Assembly (NCBI RefSeq): GCF_036013525.1
Contig: NZ_CP107853.1
Span: 4,526,001 to 4,590,000, forward strand
Reading direction: 5' to 3'
Length of the DNA: 64,000 nucleotides
Origin: Nonomuraea sp. NBC_00507
GTDB lineage: Bacteria; Actinomycetota; Actinomycetes; Streptosporangiales; Streptosporangiaceae
Shown here: piece by piece, positions 26,952 through 36,570 of the stretch
Layout of the letters: each line of letters opens with the position of its first letter
Position numbering within the stretch: the stretch's first letter is position 1
Translations under genes and position numbers: made by a program
The notes under the pieces: model-generated
Databases searched by the model: none
What the model saw: only the letters and a program-made list of their open reading frames with translations
What the model was told of the DNA's origin: nothing

Positions 26952-29519
26952 ATGACTGTTGTGTTCGTCGGACGTGAGGCGGAGCTGCGGCGGCTGGCCG
27001 CGGCGCAGGCAGGCACACCGGCCGCCGTGCTGGTCGTCGGCGAGGCGGGCATCGGCAAGTCGCGCCTGGTCCGCGAGTTCGTCAGCGGGATCGACGCGCT
27101 CGTCGCGGAGGGCGGGGCCGATCCGGGCGGGGCCGCGTACGCGCCGTTCGTGCCCGTGCTGCGGCGGCTGGTCAGGGAGCACGGAGTCGGCCTCGTGCCG
27201 GGCGGCGGGCGCGGTGGGCTGGCGCGGCTGCTGCCCGAACTGGGAGAGGCGACGGAGCTGCCCGGGCTCGGGCGGGCGCGGCTGTTCGAGGAGGTGCTCC
27301 TGCTGGTCGAGCGGGCCGCCGAGCGGCGTCCCGTGGTGCTCGTGCTGGAGGACCTGCACTGGGCCGACCAGGCCAGCCGTGACCTGCTGGTGTTCCTGCT
27401 GCGTAATCTGATGCGGCCGGGCGTGCTGGTGATCGGGACCTCCCGCGAGCCGCTGCGGCTCCCGGCCGCCGAGGTGATCAGGGTGCCGCCGCTCGGGCGC
27501 GAGGAGGTGGCCCGCATGCTGAGCTGCGACGGCGAGGGGGTGGAGCTCGGTTCGCGGGTCGCCGCCGGGCGGGCTCGCTGGAGCGTTGCGGAGCTGGACT
27601 CGATCGTGGCGCGGAGCGAGGGCAACCCGCTGTTCGTCGAGGCGCTGGCCGATGCCGGCGCCGGGGCGCCCACCCCGGCCTCGCTGCGTGAGTTGCTGCT
27701 CGCCGGGGCCGACCGTCTCGGCCCGCTCAGTCTGGACGTGCTGCGGATCGCCGCCGTGGCCGGGCGCAGGACGCCGCACGAGGTGCTGGCGGCCGTGGCC
27801 GGGCTGGACGAGCTGGCGCTCGACGAGGCGTTGCGGCCGATCGTAGGCGCGCGGCTGCTGCTCGTGGACGGGGACGGCTACGCCTTCAGACACGCCCTGA
27901 TCCGCGACGCCGTCTACGACGACCTGCTGCCGGGGGAGCGGCGGCGCCTGCACGCCCGCTGCGCCGAGGCGTGGCCGGAGCTTGCCGCCGACCACTGGTA
28001 CGCGGCGGGAGACCGGCGGCGTGCCTTCGACGCCGCCTGGCAGGCCGGCCGCTGGGAACGTGTGCTCGAGCTGTGGGACGACGCCCACACACGAGGGCGG
28101 GATCATGCGTGGGTCCTGGAGCAGGCCGCGCGGGACGCCTTGTGCGTGGGCGACGCCGAGCGGGCCGAGGAGCTGGCCACCCGGGCACTGGAGGAGGTGG
28201 ACGATCCGCTGCGGGCCGCGCACCTGCTGGAGCTGCGCGTCGCCGTCCGCGACCTGCTCGGCGAAGGGGGCCTCGGAGACCTGCGCGAAGCCGTACGCCT
28301 CGCCCCGCGCCAGGCCAGGCTGATCGGCTCCCTCGCCACCGTCTTGGCCTGGAACGGCCAGGACACCGAGGCCCGCGCCCACGCCGAGGAAGCGCTCACG
28401 CTCGGCGACGCCCGGGCCATGGTCACGCTGGCCGCGCTCACCGCGCTCGATGGCGACCTCGCCGCGGCGTCCAGCCTGTACGCCGAGTTCCGGTCCGCCG
28501 CGCCCGACGACGACAGTCTGCTCATGTCCTACGCCAGCGAGGCGGACGTGCTGGAGGCCGCGGGGGAGCACGTCAGGGCCGAGTCCGTGGCCCGCGAGGG
28601 CATGTCCAGGGCCAGACGGCTGGGCATGGCCCGCACCAGGGGCGCCCACCTGGCCGCGAACCTCGCCGAGCCGCTCGTCTCGCTCGGCCGCTGGCAGGAG
28701 GCCCGCGAGGTCATCCGGGCGGCACTCGCCCTGGATCCGGCGCCGATCCATCGGGCCTGGATCCTCATGGTTCTGGGGACGGTCGCCGTCTGGGAAGGGG
28801 CATTGGCCGAGGCCGACGGTGTCGTCCGCCTGGCCAGGCCGTTGATGCGCGGGCGGTCGCGGGGCTACGACTCCTGTCTGGAGCCCGACCTGCTGGAGTG
28901 TCGGCTCGCGGTGGCCCAGGCGGACCCGGAGCGGGCCGCCCGGGTGGTCGACCACGTGCTGACCGAGCACGATCTCCGGCAGAGCCGCCGGTACGCCTGG
29001 CCGCTGCTGGTGCTGGCGGCACGCGCCGGCCGCGTGCGGGAGGCGCCTGCGGGCATCGCCACGACGGGGCCGGTGCAGGAGGCGTACCGGGCCACGTTCG
29101 AGGCCGAGCGCGGCGGGTCGTGGGCGGCGGCCGTTGCGTGCTGGCGTACCGTCGGGCAGCCGCACGCGCTGGGGCAGGCCCTGGTCAGGGCGGCCGAGCA
29201 GGACCGGGCGGGCGCCCGCGAGCTGCTCCGCGAGGCGGCCGCGATCGCCGCGAGCCTGGGCGCGGAGCCGCTGCGGCGGGAGGTCGAAGCGGCTGCCGCC
29301 ACGCTCAGGGTCGACCTCACCGGCGACCTCCACCTGTCGGCCAGGGAGCTGGAGGTGCTCGGCCTGGTGGCCCAGGGGCTGAGCAACCGGCAGATCGCCG
29401 AGCGGCTGTTCATCTCCGCCAGGACCTCGGGCGTTCACGTCTCGAACATCCTGGCCAAGCTGGGCGCGACCTCCCGCGTGGAGGCCGCCGCGCTGGCCCG
29501 TCGCGCGGGGCTGATCTAA
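26952..29519 (+). CDS. LuxR-family ATP-binding regulator (LAL type)
   Basis: 855 residues. The N-terminal FVGREAELRRL motif precedes an AAA/STAND ATPase with Walker A GEAGIGKS (residues 30-37) and Walker B VLVLEDLHWAD. A long helical TPR-like middle follows, then a C-terminal LuxR helix-turn-helix (LSARELEVLGLVAQGLSNRQIAERLFIS, about 785-845). LAL proteins activate transcription in response to ligands such as sugars or pathway intermediates. An alternative ATG lies at 26931; neither has a clear ribosome site. The inositol-phosphate-synthase-like gene starts 7 bases downstream. Confidence 0.9.
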   Translation: MTVVFVGREAELRRLAAAQAGTPAAVLVVGEAGIGKSRLVREFVSGIDALVAEGGADPGGAAYAPFVPVLRRLVREHGVGLVPGGGRGGLARLLPELGEATELPGLGRARLFEEVLLLVERAAERRPVVLVLEDLHWADQASRDLLVFLLRNLMRPGVLVIGTSREPLRLPAAEVIRVPPLGREEVARMLSCDGEGVELGSRVAAGRARWSVAELDSIVARSEGNPLFVEALADAGAGAPTPASLRELLLAGADRLGPLSLDVLRIAAVAGRRTPHEVLAAVAGLDELALDEALRPIVGARLLLVDGDGYAFRHALIRDAVYDDLLPGERRRLHARCAEAWPELAADHWYAAGDRRRAFDAAWQAGRWERVLELWDDAHTRGRDHAWVLEQAARDALCVGDAERAEELATRALEEVDDPLRAAHLLELRVAVRDLLGEGGLGDLREAVRLAPRQARLIGSLATVLAWNGQDTEARAHAEEALTLGDARAMVTLAALTALDGDLAAASSLYAEFRSAAPDDDSLLMSYASEADVLEAAGEHVRAESVAREGMSRARRLGMARTRGAHLAANLAEPLVSLGRWQEAREVIRAALALDPAPIHRAWILMVLGTVAVWEGALAEADGVVRLARPLMRGRSRGYDSCLEPDLLECRLAVAQADPERAARVVDHVLTEHDLRQSRRYAWPLLVLAARAGRVREAPAGIATTGPVQEAYRATFEAERGGSWAAAVACWRTVGQPHALGQALVRAAEQDRAGARELLREAAAIAASLGAEPLRREVEAAAATLRVDLTGDLHLSARELEVLGLVAQGLSNRQIAERLFISARTSGVHVSNILAKLGATSRVEAAALARRAGLI

Positions 29520-29526
29520 TCCCGTC

Positions 29527-30516
29527 ATGACTACCGTGAACGTGGCCGTGATCGGCGTGGGCAACTGCGTGTCGTCCCTGGTACAGGGCGTCGAGTACTA
29601 CCGCGGCGGCGACGCGCCCGGCCTGCGGCACCCCGTGTGCGCCGGCTACGCGATCTCCGACGTGCGCTTCACCGCCGCCTTCGACGTCAACGCCGCCAAG
29701 CTCGGCCGCGACCTGTCGGAGGCCATCTGGACGCCGCCCAACAACGCCCGCGCGTTCGCCGCCGTGCCGCACCTCGGGGTGCCGGTCGTGAACGGGATCC
29801 TGGCCGACGGCGTGGGTCCCGACTCCGCGGATCTCGTGGACCCGCGCGGCGCGAGCTCCGGCGCCACGGAGCTCACGCCGGAGGAGGTCGCCGCGCACCT
29901 GGCGGCCACGGGCACCCACGTCGTGCTGAACTTCCTGCCCACGGGCGCGCAGCAGGCCACCGAGCGGTACGCGCGGGCCGCCCTGGACGCCGGCTGCGCG
30001 TTCGTGAACTGCATGCCGGCCGTCCTCGCCCGCTCCCCGCAGTGGCGGCGCCGCTTCGCCGAGGCCGGGTTGCCGCTGCTCGGCGACGACCTGAAGAGCT
30101 CGTTCGGCGCCACGCTGCTGCACCGGGCGCTGGTCGACGCGCTGACGGCGAGCGGCGTCCGCCTCGGCGGCGGACACCAGCTGCTCGGCGGCGGCAACAT
30201 GGACTTCGTCAACCTCCAGGACGCCTCGCGGATGGCGAGCAAGAAGGCCACCAAGGTCACGGGCGCGGGCGCGGCCGCGCACGTCGGCGCCCAGTACATA
30301 CCGTTCATGGAGGACCGCAAGGTCGCCTACATCCGGCTGGACGGCGAGGGGTTCGGGGGCTCCCCGCTGGAGGTGGAGCTGCGCATGGTCGTCGAGGACT
30401 CGCCCAGTGCCGCGGGCAACGCCCTCGACGCGGTCCGGCACGCCAAGGCGGCCATGGACCAGGGCGTCGGCGGGCTCCTCGAGGAGGTGTCCGCCACGCT
30501 GATGAAGGCGGTTTGA
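29527..30516 (+). CDS. Inositol-3-phosphate synthase-like protein
   Basis: 329 residues. It has the NAD-binding start VNVAVIGVGNCVSSLVQGVEYY and later signatures of actinobacterial myo-inositol-1-phosphate synthase (LGDDLKSSFGATLLHR; LGGGNMDFVNL; ASKKATKV). The enzyme converts glucose-6-phosphate to inositol-1-phosphate. The usual actinobacterial form is about 360 residues and reads LNVGGNMDF, so this is a diverged, slightly short paralogue rather than the housekeeping copy. It is co-directional with and very close to the LAL regulator (7-base gap). Confidence 0.82.
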   Translation: MTTVNVAVIGVGNCVSSLVQGVEYYRGGDAPGLRHPVCAGYAISDVRFTAAFDVNAAKLGRDLSEAIWTPPNNARAFAAVPHLGVPVVNGILADGVGPDSADLVDPRGASSGATELTPEEVAAHLAATGTHVVLNFLPTGAQQATERYARAALDAGCAFVNCMPAVLARSPQWRRRFAEAGLPLLGDDLKSSFGATLLHRALVDALTASGVRLGGGHQLLGGGNMDFVNLQDASRMASKKATKVTGAGAAAHVGAQYIPFMEDRKVAYIRLDGEGFGGSPLEVELRMVVEDSPSAAGNALDAVRHAKAAMDQGVGGLLEEVSATLMKAV

Positions 30517-30535
30517 CGCACTATGCTCGGGCGGG

Positions 30536-33532
30536 ATGGAGATCCGCGTGCTCGGCCCGGTCGAGGTGCACGTCGGCGGCGCCGAGATCCCGATCGAAGG
30601 AGCCCAGCAGCAGTGCGTGCTCGGGCTGCTCGCGGCGCACCATGGCTCCTACGTGCCGGTCGGCGGGCTCATCGAGGCGCTCTGGGAGGACGACCCGCCC
30701 AAGACCGCCAAGACCATCGTCCAGCTCAAGGTGGCGCAGCTGCGTAAGACCCTGGGCGAGCGCATCGCCAGCACGACCGCCGGCTACGCGCTCGACGTGC
30801 CGCCCGACGAGGTGGACCTCGGGTGCTTCCGCCGCCTGGCGGCCGAGGGGCGGGCGGCGGACCGGCCCGAGGACGCCACCGCTGCCTGGGCGCGGGCGCT
30901 GGACCTGTGGCGCGGCCAGCCGCTCCAGGGGATCGGCACCGCCTGGGTCGAGCAGCGCATCCGCGGCCCGCTGCTGCGCGAGCGCTGGGACCTGCTCGAG
31001 GAGCACGCCGCCGCCCTGATCGAGCTGGGCCGCCACCGCGAGGTGCCCGCCCTGCTGCAGGAGCTGAGGGACGAAGAGCCCCTCAGGGAGACCCCGCACG
31101 CGCTCGCCATGACCGCGCTCTGGCACGACGGGCGGCCGGCCGAGGCCTTGGAGCTCTACCACGACGTGCAGCGCACGCTGGCCGGTGAGCTCGGCGTCGA
31201 TCCCGGGCCCCGCCTGCGCGACCTGCATCAGCGCATCGTCGAGGGCCACCGGCCGGTGACGCCGCGCCAGCTGCCCAGGGACGTCGCCGGCTTCGTCGGC
31301 AGGCAGGCCGAGGCCGAACGCCTGCGGCGACTGCTGCGTGGCGACCGGGTGGCCGTGGTCACCGGCGCGGCCGGCATCGGCAAGTCGGCGCTGGCCGTCC
31401 ACATCGGCCACCAGCTGGCCGCCGACTTCCCCGACGGGCAGCTGCACGTCGACCTCAACGGCCACGGCCAGGGCGATCCGCTGCCACCCGAGCGAGTGCT
31501 GCCCCGCCTGCTCGGCGCGCTCGGGGTGCCCGCCGGAGCCCGGCCGACCGGCGCTGCCGAGCAGCTCGACCTCTACCGCTCCACGCTGGCCACCAGGCGC
31601 GTGCTCCTGCTGCTCGACAACGCGGCCCACGCCGAGCAGGTACGCCCGCTACTGCCCGGCGGCTCGTCCTGCGCGGTGCTCGTCACCAGCCGCGACGCGC
31701 TGCGCGGCCTGGCCCTGCAAGGGGCGCGGAGCGTGCGGCTGGGCACCTTCACCCCCGGCGAGTCCCGCGACCTGCTGGCCGACCTGGTAGGCGACGACCT
31801 CATCAGCGCCGACCCCGCCGCCGTGGCCGAGCTCGCCGAGCTGTGCGGGCACCTGCCGCTGGCCCTGGCCATCGCGGGCGCGAACCTCATCGGCCGGGCC
31901 GGCCTGCGCGAATACATCAAGGAGCTGCACGCCGACCGCTGGAGCACGCTGGCCGTCGAGGGCGACGCGCAGGCCACGGTGGCCGCCGCGTTCGCCGGCT
32001 CCTACGCCGCGCTCCCGCCCGAGGCCCAGGTGTTGTTCCGCCGCTTCGGGCTGGTGCCCGGCTGCGACTTCACCGCGAGCACGGCCGCCCGGCTGGCGGG
32101 CGCCGACCAGGCCACGGCCAAGCGGCTCCTGGCCAGGCTCGCCTCCGCCCACCTCATCGAGGAGCACGCGCCTGGCCGCTACCGGCTGCACGACCTGGTC
32201 GCGCTGTACGCCCGCGAGCACTGCACCGCCCGGGACGACGACCCCGCGCCGCTGCACGCGTACTATCTGCACTCCGCGCGCGCCGCCGCGCCGTTGCTCG
32301 CACCCTCCTTCGAGCTGCTCCCGCTGACCGCCGACGATCCGCCGTGCGACGGTGAGGAGTTCGCCGACGCCGGCGCCGCGAGCGCCTGGTTCCAGGCCGA
32401 GCAGCACAACCTGCTGGCGGTCATGGACCAGGCGCGCGGTCGCGTGTCGTGGTGGCTGGTGGAGACGTTGCGTGCCTTCGTGTACCAGGACTATCCGCCC
32501 GACGTGGTCATCGCGCTGGCCACTCGCGCCCTGGACGAGGCCGAGCGGGCGGGCGACCGCGCCGGCCAGGCCGGCATGCACCACACGCTGGCCAACGCCA
32601 GCCTCGTGCTGAGCGAGCCGCGCGAGGCCATCCGGCACTGCGAGCTCGCCTCCAAGCTGTATGCGGAGATCGGCTGGGAGACCGGCGTCCAGCTGGCCCT
32701 GACCAACCTCGTCGTGGCCAAGGCCGGCCTCGGCGATCTCCACGAGAGCATGGCGGAGCACGAGCGGATCGTGCGGCTGTGGGAGGCGCGGGAGCCGACC
32801 ACGAGGCTGGCCGGCATCCTGGAGAACTACGCCATCAAACTCCTGTGGGCCGGCCGCGCCCGCGAGGCGCTGGAGCGGCAGCTGCGAGCCATCCGGATCT
32901 GGGAGGAGCACGGCGGCCGGCCTGCCTGGGAGGGCAGGGCATACTCCGTCCTCGGCGACGTGCACGTGGCACTGGGCGATCTCGGCCAGGCCATCGGGGC
33001 ATACGAGCATGCGCTGGCGTGGGCGAAGGACGCCCAGCTGGCCGGGACGCTCTCCGGTGCGGCCATCGCCCACCACCTGCGTGAGGACGGGGCACGCGCC
33101 GCCGAGCTGGCGCGGCGGGCCGTGCGGGAGGCGCCCGTGAGAGGGCCGGCCGGCCGGTACGAGGAGGCCCGCGGCACCCTGGCCCGCGTGGACGCGTCGC
33201 TGGGACTCGACGAGCGCCTCTCCCTGTTCCGGGACGTGCTGGCCCGCTACCGGGACCGCAATTATCCATATTTCGACACCCGGACCCGCGTGTGGCTGGC
33301 CGAGGTGCTCCTGGGGAGCGGGCGGCGGGACGAAGCCGCCGCCGTGGCCGGGGAGGCGCTGGAGGCGGCCGCACGGTACGGCCTGCGCCGGCTCGAAGGC
33401 CAGGCGCTCACCGTGCTGGCCCAGGTCAAGCGGTCGGCCGAGGACGCACGCAGGGCCGCCGAGCTGCACCGCGAGTACGGGCACCGGCTGGACGAGGCGC
33501 GGGCGCGGGCCGTACTCGCTCAGGTGGTGTGA
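30536..33532 (+). CDS. AfsR-like regulator: SARP/BTAD, NB-ARC and TPR
   Basis: 998 residues. An OmpR-type winged helix (about 1-95, starts MEIRVLGPVEVHVGG) is followed by a bacterial transcriptional activation domain (about 100-245). The NB-ARC ATPase has P-loop GAAGIGKSALA near residue 276, followed by LLLLDNAAHAEQ and the GHLPLALAIAGA switch. A C-terminal TPR array begins near residue 620. This is the AfsR/STAND layout used for pathway-linked activation. No biosynthetic cluster adjoins it in the window. Its 3' end overlaps the convergent SARP gene by 13 bases. Confidence 0.92.
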   Translation: MEIRVLGPVEVHVGGAEIPIEGAQQQCVLGLLAAHHGSYVPVGGLIEALWEDDPPKTAKTIVQLKVAQLRKTLGERIASTTAGYALDVPPDEVDLGCFRRLAAEGRAADRPEDATAAWARALDLWRGQPLQGIGTAWVEQRIRGPLLRERWDLLEEHAAALIELGRHREVPALLQELRDEEPLRETPHALAMTALWHDGRPAEALELYHDVQRTLAGELGVDPGPRLRDLHQRIVEGHRPVTPRQLPRDVAGFVGRQAEAERLRRLLRGDRVAVVTGAAGIGKSALAVHIGHQLAADFPDGQLHVDLNGHGQGDPLPPERVLPRLLGALGVPAGARPTGAAEQLDLYRSTLATRRVLLLLDNAAHAEQVRPLLPGGSSCAVLVTSRDALRGLALQGARSVRLGTFTPGESRDLLADLVGDDLISADPAAVAELAELCGHLPLALAIAGANLIGRAGLREYIKELHADRWSTLAVEGDAQATVAAAFAGSYAALPPEAQVLFRRFGLVPGCDFTASTAARLAGADQATAKRLLARLASAHLIEEHAPGRYRLHDLVALYAREHCTARDDDPAPLHAYYLHSARAAAPLLAPSFELLPLTADDPPCDGEEFADAGAASAWFQAEQHNLLAVMDQARGRVSWWLVETLRAFVYQDYPPDVVIALATRALDEAERAGDRAGQAGMHHTLANASLVLSEPREAIRHCELASKLYAEIGWETGVQLALTNLVVAKAGLGDLHESMAEHERIVRLWEAREPTTRLAGILENYAIKLLWAGRAREALERQLRAIRIWEEHGGRPAWEGRAYSVLGDVHVALGDLGQAIGAYEHALAWAKDAQLAGTLSGAAIAHHLREDGARAAELARRAVREAPVRGPAGRYEEARGTLARVDASLGLDERLSLFRDVLARYRDRNYPYFDTRTRVWLAEVLLGSGRRDEAAAVAGEALEAAARYGLRRLEGQALTVLAQVKRSAEDARRAAELHREYGHRLDEARARAVLAQVV

Positions 33533-34245
33533 CCTGAGAGCAGCGCTTCGAACGTGGCCTGCAGCTCCGCCCCCGGATCCACGCCGAGTTGGTCGGCCAG
33601 CAGCCGGCGGGTCCGCTCGTACAGCTCCAGCGCCTCCGCCTGCCGCCCGAGCCGGTAGAAGGCCGTCATGAGCAGCGACACCAGCCGCTCCTGGCGCGGC
33701 TCGGCCGTCACGATCGCGCGCAACGGCGCGACCGCCCGCTCCGGCTGCCCGAGTGCCAGCCGCCGGCGGGCCAGCTCCTCGACCGCCGCCAGCCGCGCCT
33801 CCTCCAACTCGACCCCGGCCACCTCCAGCGACATGCCGCCGCCGGGACCGCCCAGCGCCGGCCCCCGCCACAGCGCCAGTGCCGTCTCCAGCAGGTCCGC
33901 GCCCGGCTCGCCGGGCTCCTGCGCCGCCCGGGCGGCCAGCCGCCGGAAGCGCAGCGCGTCGACGTGGTCGGGGTCGGCGCACAGCACGTAACCGGCGGGG
34001 TCGCTCTCCACCCGTACGCCGCTCTTCCGCAGCCTGTAGACATGTCCCTGCACGGTCATCCGCGCACTGTCCGGCGGGCCGCCTTCCCACACGGCGTCGA
34101 TCAGCCGCTCCACCGGGACCGGACGGTTCAGGTCCAGCAGGAGCGCGGCCAGCACGAAACGACGCTTACGCGGCCCGATCTCCAGGCGGCGCCCCCCGAC
34201 ACAGGCGTCTATGGACCCGAGCAGGCGAAACTCCAAGTGATCCAT
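33520..34245 (-). CDS. SARP family regulator (BTAD only)
   Basis: 241 residues: winged helix with TVQGHVYRLRKSGV near residue 65 and a BTAD of tetratricopeptide-like helices ending GAELQATFEALLSGH. It is the short SARP form (DnrI/ActII-4-like size) without ATPase. It is divergent from the secreted lectin gene (124-base gap), which it may control. Confidence 0.9.
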   Translation of the reverse strand: MDHLEFRLLGSIDACVGGRRLEIGPRKRRFVLAALLLDLNRPVPVERLIDAVWEGGPPDSARMTVQGHVYRLRKSGVRVESDPAGYVLCADPDHVDALRFRRLAARAAQEPGEPGADLLETALALWRGPALGGPGGGMSLEVAGVELEEARLAAVEELARRRLALGQPERAVAPLRAIVTAEPRQERLVSLLMTAFYRLGRQAEALELYERTRRLLADQLGVDPGAELQATFEALLSGHTT

Positions 34246-34369
34246 CGGTCACAGCCTGGCGGAACCCGCTAAACGAGCACTAAATCCGGCCTCCGCCAAG
34301 AGAACGCCAACACCATCTGCCAGGGTCTTTCCCTCACGATCTTCGACTCTCAACAGGAAGAGCAGAAAG

Positions 34370-34849
34370 TTGATCACGAAGGCCGCGATCGCCGTCATGG
34401 CAGGCACGCTCCTCGCGGGCTCGGCGGCCGCCGTCGCCATGGCGCAGCCGAGCAACGCCACCGCCGCCGCCGATGACCGGCTCGGGCCCGGCGAATGGCT
34501 GCTGCCCGGACAGTCGCTGACCTCGGGGGGCGGCCGGTTCAAGCTGGTCCAGCAGAAGCAGGGCAACCTGGTGTTTTACGACGGCACCAGGGCGTTGTGG
34601 ACGTCGCCGACGGCGGGCAGGCCCGGCGCCCGCGCGACCATGCAGAAGGAGGGCAACCTCGTCATCTACGGCGCGGACAACAAGCCGCTGTGGTCCACGC
34701 CGACCGCCGGCAACCCCGGCGCGTACCTGCTGCTGCCGAAGCAGAGCGGCAACCTGGTCATCTACTCCAGGGACAACAAGCCGCTGTGGTCGTCCATGGC
34801 GTACCTCGGCGGGAAACTGCCCTCCGGACACGTGCTCCGTCCCGGGTAG
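34370..34849 (+). CDS. Secreted B-lectin domain protein, ended by an amber codon
   Basis: 159 residues up to TAG at 34847. TTG start, signal peptide (KAAIAVMAGTLLAGSAAAVAMA) and one bulb-type mannose-binding lectin domain with three repeats of the form GNLVIYGADNKPLWST. The domain is complete, so the short product may be stable and secreted. The reading frame continues in phase after the stop into a second lectin domain (next entry). Alignment of the two domains puts the TAG at the position of a glutamine CAG codon in the first, so a single C-to-T change created the stop. Confidence 0.75.
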   Translation: MITKAAIAVMAGTLLAGSAAAVAMAQPSNATAAADDRLGPGEWLLPGQSLTSGGGRFKLVQQKQGNLVFYDGTRALWTSPTAGRPGARATMQKEGNLVIYGADNKPLWSTPTAGNPGAYLLLPKQSGNLVIYSRDNKPLWSSMAYLGGKLPSGHVLRPG

Positions 34850-34852
34850 TGG

Positions 34853-35134
34853 GTGCAGTCGAGCAACGGCCGCTACAAGCTGATCCAGCAGGACGAGGGC
34901 AACGCGGTCCTGTACGACGGGCGGCGCAGCCTGTTCACGACGCCGACGGCCGGGCATCCGGGGGCGCGCTCCCTCATGCAGGCGGAGGGCAACTGGGTCG
35001 TGGTCGACCGCAACGACAAGGCGTTGTGGACCACGAAGACGGCAGGCAACCCGGGGGCCTGGCTGGCGGTCTCCAACGACGGCCGGGTCATCATCTACTC
35101 CCGCGACAACAAGCCCCTCTGGACCAGCCACTGA
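34853..35134 (+). pseudogene. Second B-lectin domain, separated by an in-frame TAG
   Basis: 93 codons in phase with the preceding lectin, starting RYKLIQQDEGNAVLYDG and giving three more repeats (the last GRVIIYSRDNKPLW). There is no signal peptide or ribosome site of its own; a GTG follows the stop by 3 bases but is not preceded by a Shine-Dalgarno. The domain keeps its repeat consensus, so the mutation is recent or the TAG is read through. A sequencing error is also possible. Confidence 0.65.
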
Positions 35135-35161
35135 TCGTCGCCTCGGCGCGATACTGGGCCG

Positions 35162-36277
35162 ATGCGGAATCCGGTCAACGAGCTCACGGCCCGGTGGGCG
35201 GCGGCCCTCGGTTCGGGGGAGTCGTCCGTGTTGTCGGGGGCGTGCGTGTGGCCGCTCCTGGCCTGCCTCGCAGCGGCCGCTGACGGCCCCGGGCGTGGCG
35301 AGCTCTCGCGCGCCGTGGGCGCCGACGTCACGGCCGTGCCCGGTGTGTTACAGGCGCTGCGCGGTCCGGCCGTCCGGGCCGCCGTCGGCCTGTGGACCGC
35401 CCGTACGCTGCCGCTGCGCCCGTCCTGGCTCGCCACCCTGCCCCCGGGGCTGCGTGGCGAGCTGACCGGAGACCCGGCCGCGGACCGCCGGCGACTGGAC
35501 ACCTGGGCGTCCGAGCAGACCGGCGGGCTGATCCCGGCCATGCCGGTGGCGCCGGCCGAGCACCTGAGGTTGGTCCTGGCCGGCGCGCTCACCGTCAGGA
35601 CCACGTGGCTGCGGCCGTTCGAGGACGGCTTCGCGGTGTTCGACAGCGGCCCGTGGGCCGGACGGGAACTGGCCGTGCTGCGGCGCGGCACGGCGGCGCT
35701 CGACCGGCTCCGCGTCGTCGACACCCCGTCGGGCCTGCTCACGATGCTCTGTGCCATGGGCAGCGGCGGCGTCGACGTTCACCTCCTGCTCGGCGAGCAG
35801 GATCAGCCCGGCGAGGTGCTGACGGCCGGCATCGCCGCGCTGAACGCTCCCTCCGTGGGGATGTCCGGACCAGGGGTGAACGTCGCCGTCGTCCCCTCCT
35901 ACACCCGCGATGAGACGCTGACCGTCACCGTGCCCCGCTTCACCGTCCACTCCGCGCACGACCTGCTGCGCCTGCCTGAGGTGTTCGGCCTGGGCGCGGT
36001 CACCGACGCCCGTCACGGCCACTTCCCGGGGATCAGCCCCGAGCCGCTGGCGATCGACCAGGCCGCGCAGGCCGCCGTCGCGGTCTTCAGCGCCACCGGG
36101 TTCGAGTCCGCGTCCGTCACCGTCTTCGCCGCCGTTCCAGGCGGCGTTCTCCCCCCGCCGCCCTACCGGGTCAGGCGCGTCGACGTGGAGTTCGCCCGCC
36201 CGTTCGGCTTCCTCGCGGTCGAGCGACGCAGCGGCCTCGTCCTGACCGCGGGCTGGGTCGCCGACCCCGAACCGTGA
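35162..36277 (+). CDS. Serpin family protein
   Basis: 371 residues, the normal serpin size. The hinge region (LAIDQAAQAAVAVFSATG, near residue 295) precedes a reactive loop, and the C-terminus matches the serpin signature (VEFARPFGFLAVERRSGLVL). Serpins trap serine or cysteine proteases irreversibly. There is no signal peptide, so it may act inside the cell. The start is ATG at 35162. Leucine 63 is a TTA codon (35348-35350), suggesting bldA-type developmental control. Confidence 0.82.
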   Translation: MRNPVNELTARWAAALGSGESSVLSGACVWPLLACLAAAADGPGRGELSRAVGADVTAVPGVLQALRGPAVRAAVGLWTARTLPLRPSWLATLPPGLRGELTGDPAADRRRLDTWASEQTGGLIPAMPVAPAEHLRLVLAGALTVRTTWLRPFEDGFAVFDSGPWAGRELAVLRRGTAALDRLRVVDTPSGLLTMLCAMGSGGVDVHLLLGEQDQPGEVLTAGIAALNAPSVGMSGPGVNVAVVPSYTRDETLTVTVPRFTVHSAHDLLRLPEVFGLGAVTDARHGHFPGISPEPLAIDQAAQAAVAVFSATGFESASVTVFAAVPGGVLPPPPYRVRRVDVEFARPFGFLAVERRSGLVLTAGWVADPEP

Positions 36278-36570
36278 GAGCCGGTGGCAGGGTTTGGACT
36301 GCTCGTCATATTCGCTATGGAAACCTAAGCGTCTGCCCGGATCTCGTGGTGGCGCTCTTTCAGGTTGGCGGTGACGGCCAGGCCCCGGGCAGGATCATCC
36401 TGTCAGGCCGGTATACGTCGGTGAGGCCGCCGATCTGGTTGCCCCGTGATGCCGCTGAGCTTTCACGCCCTGCGATGTGACGGGCGGTGCCCGATTCTGG
36501 CCAGGTGGGTGAGGGTGACGTGGGCATCAAGTCGTTCACATGTTCTACCCGGCAGGGTCAAATATTGGTA
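36278..36570. other. Non-coding stretch between serpin and TnpB element
   Basis: No coding frame with a credible start or codon pattern. The composition is mildly AT-richer than its neighbours around 36300-36330. I see no repeat or terminator. It may hold the left flank of the TnpB element. Confidence 0.3.
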
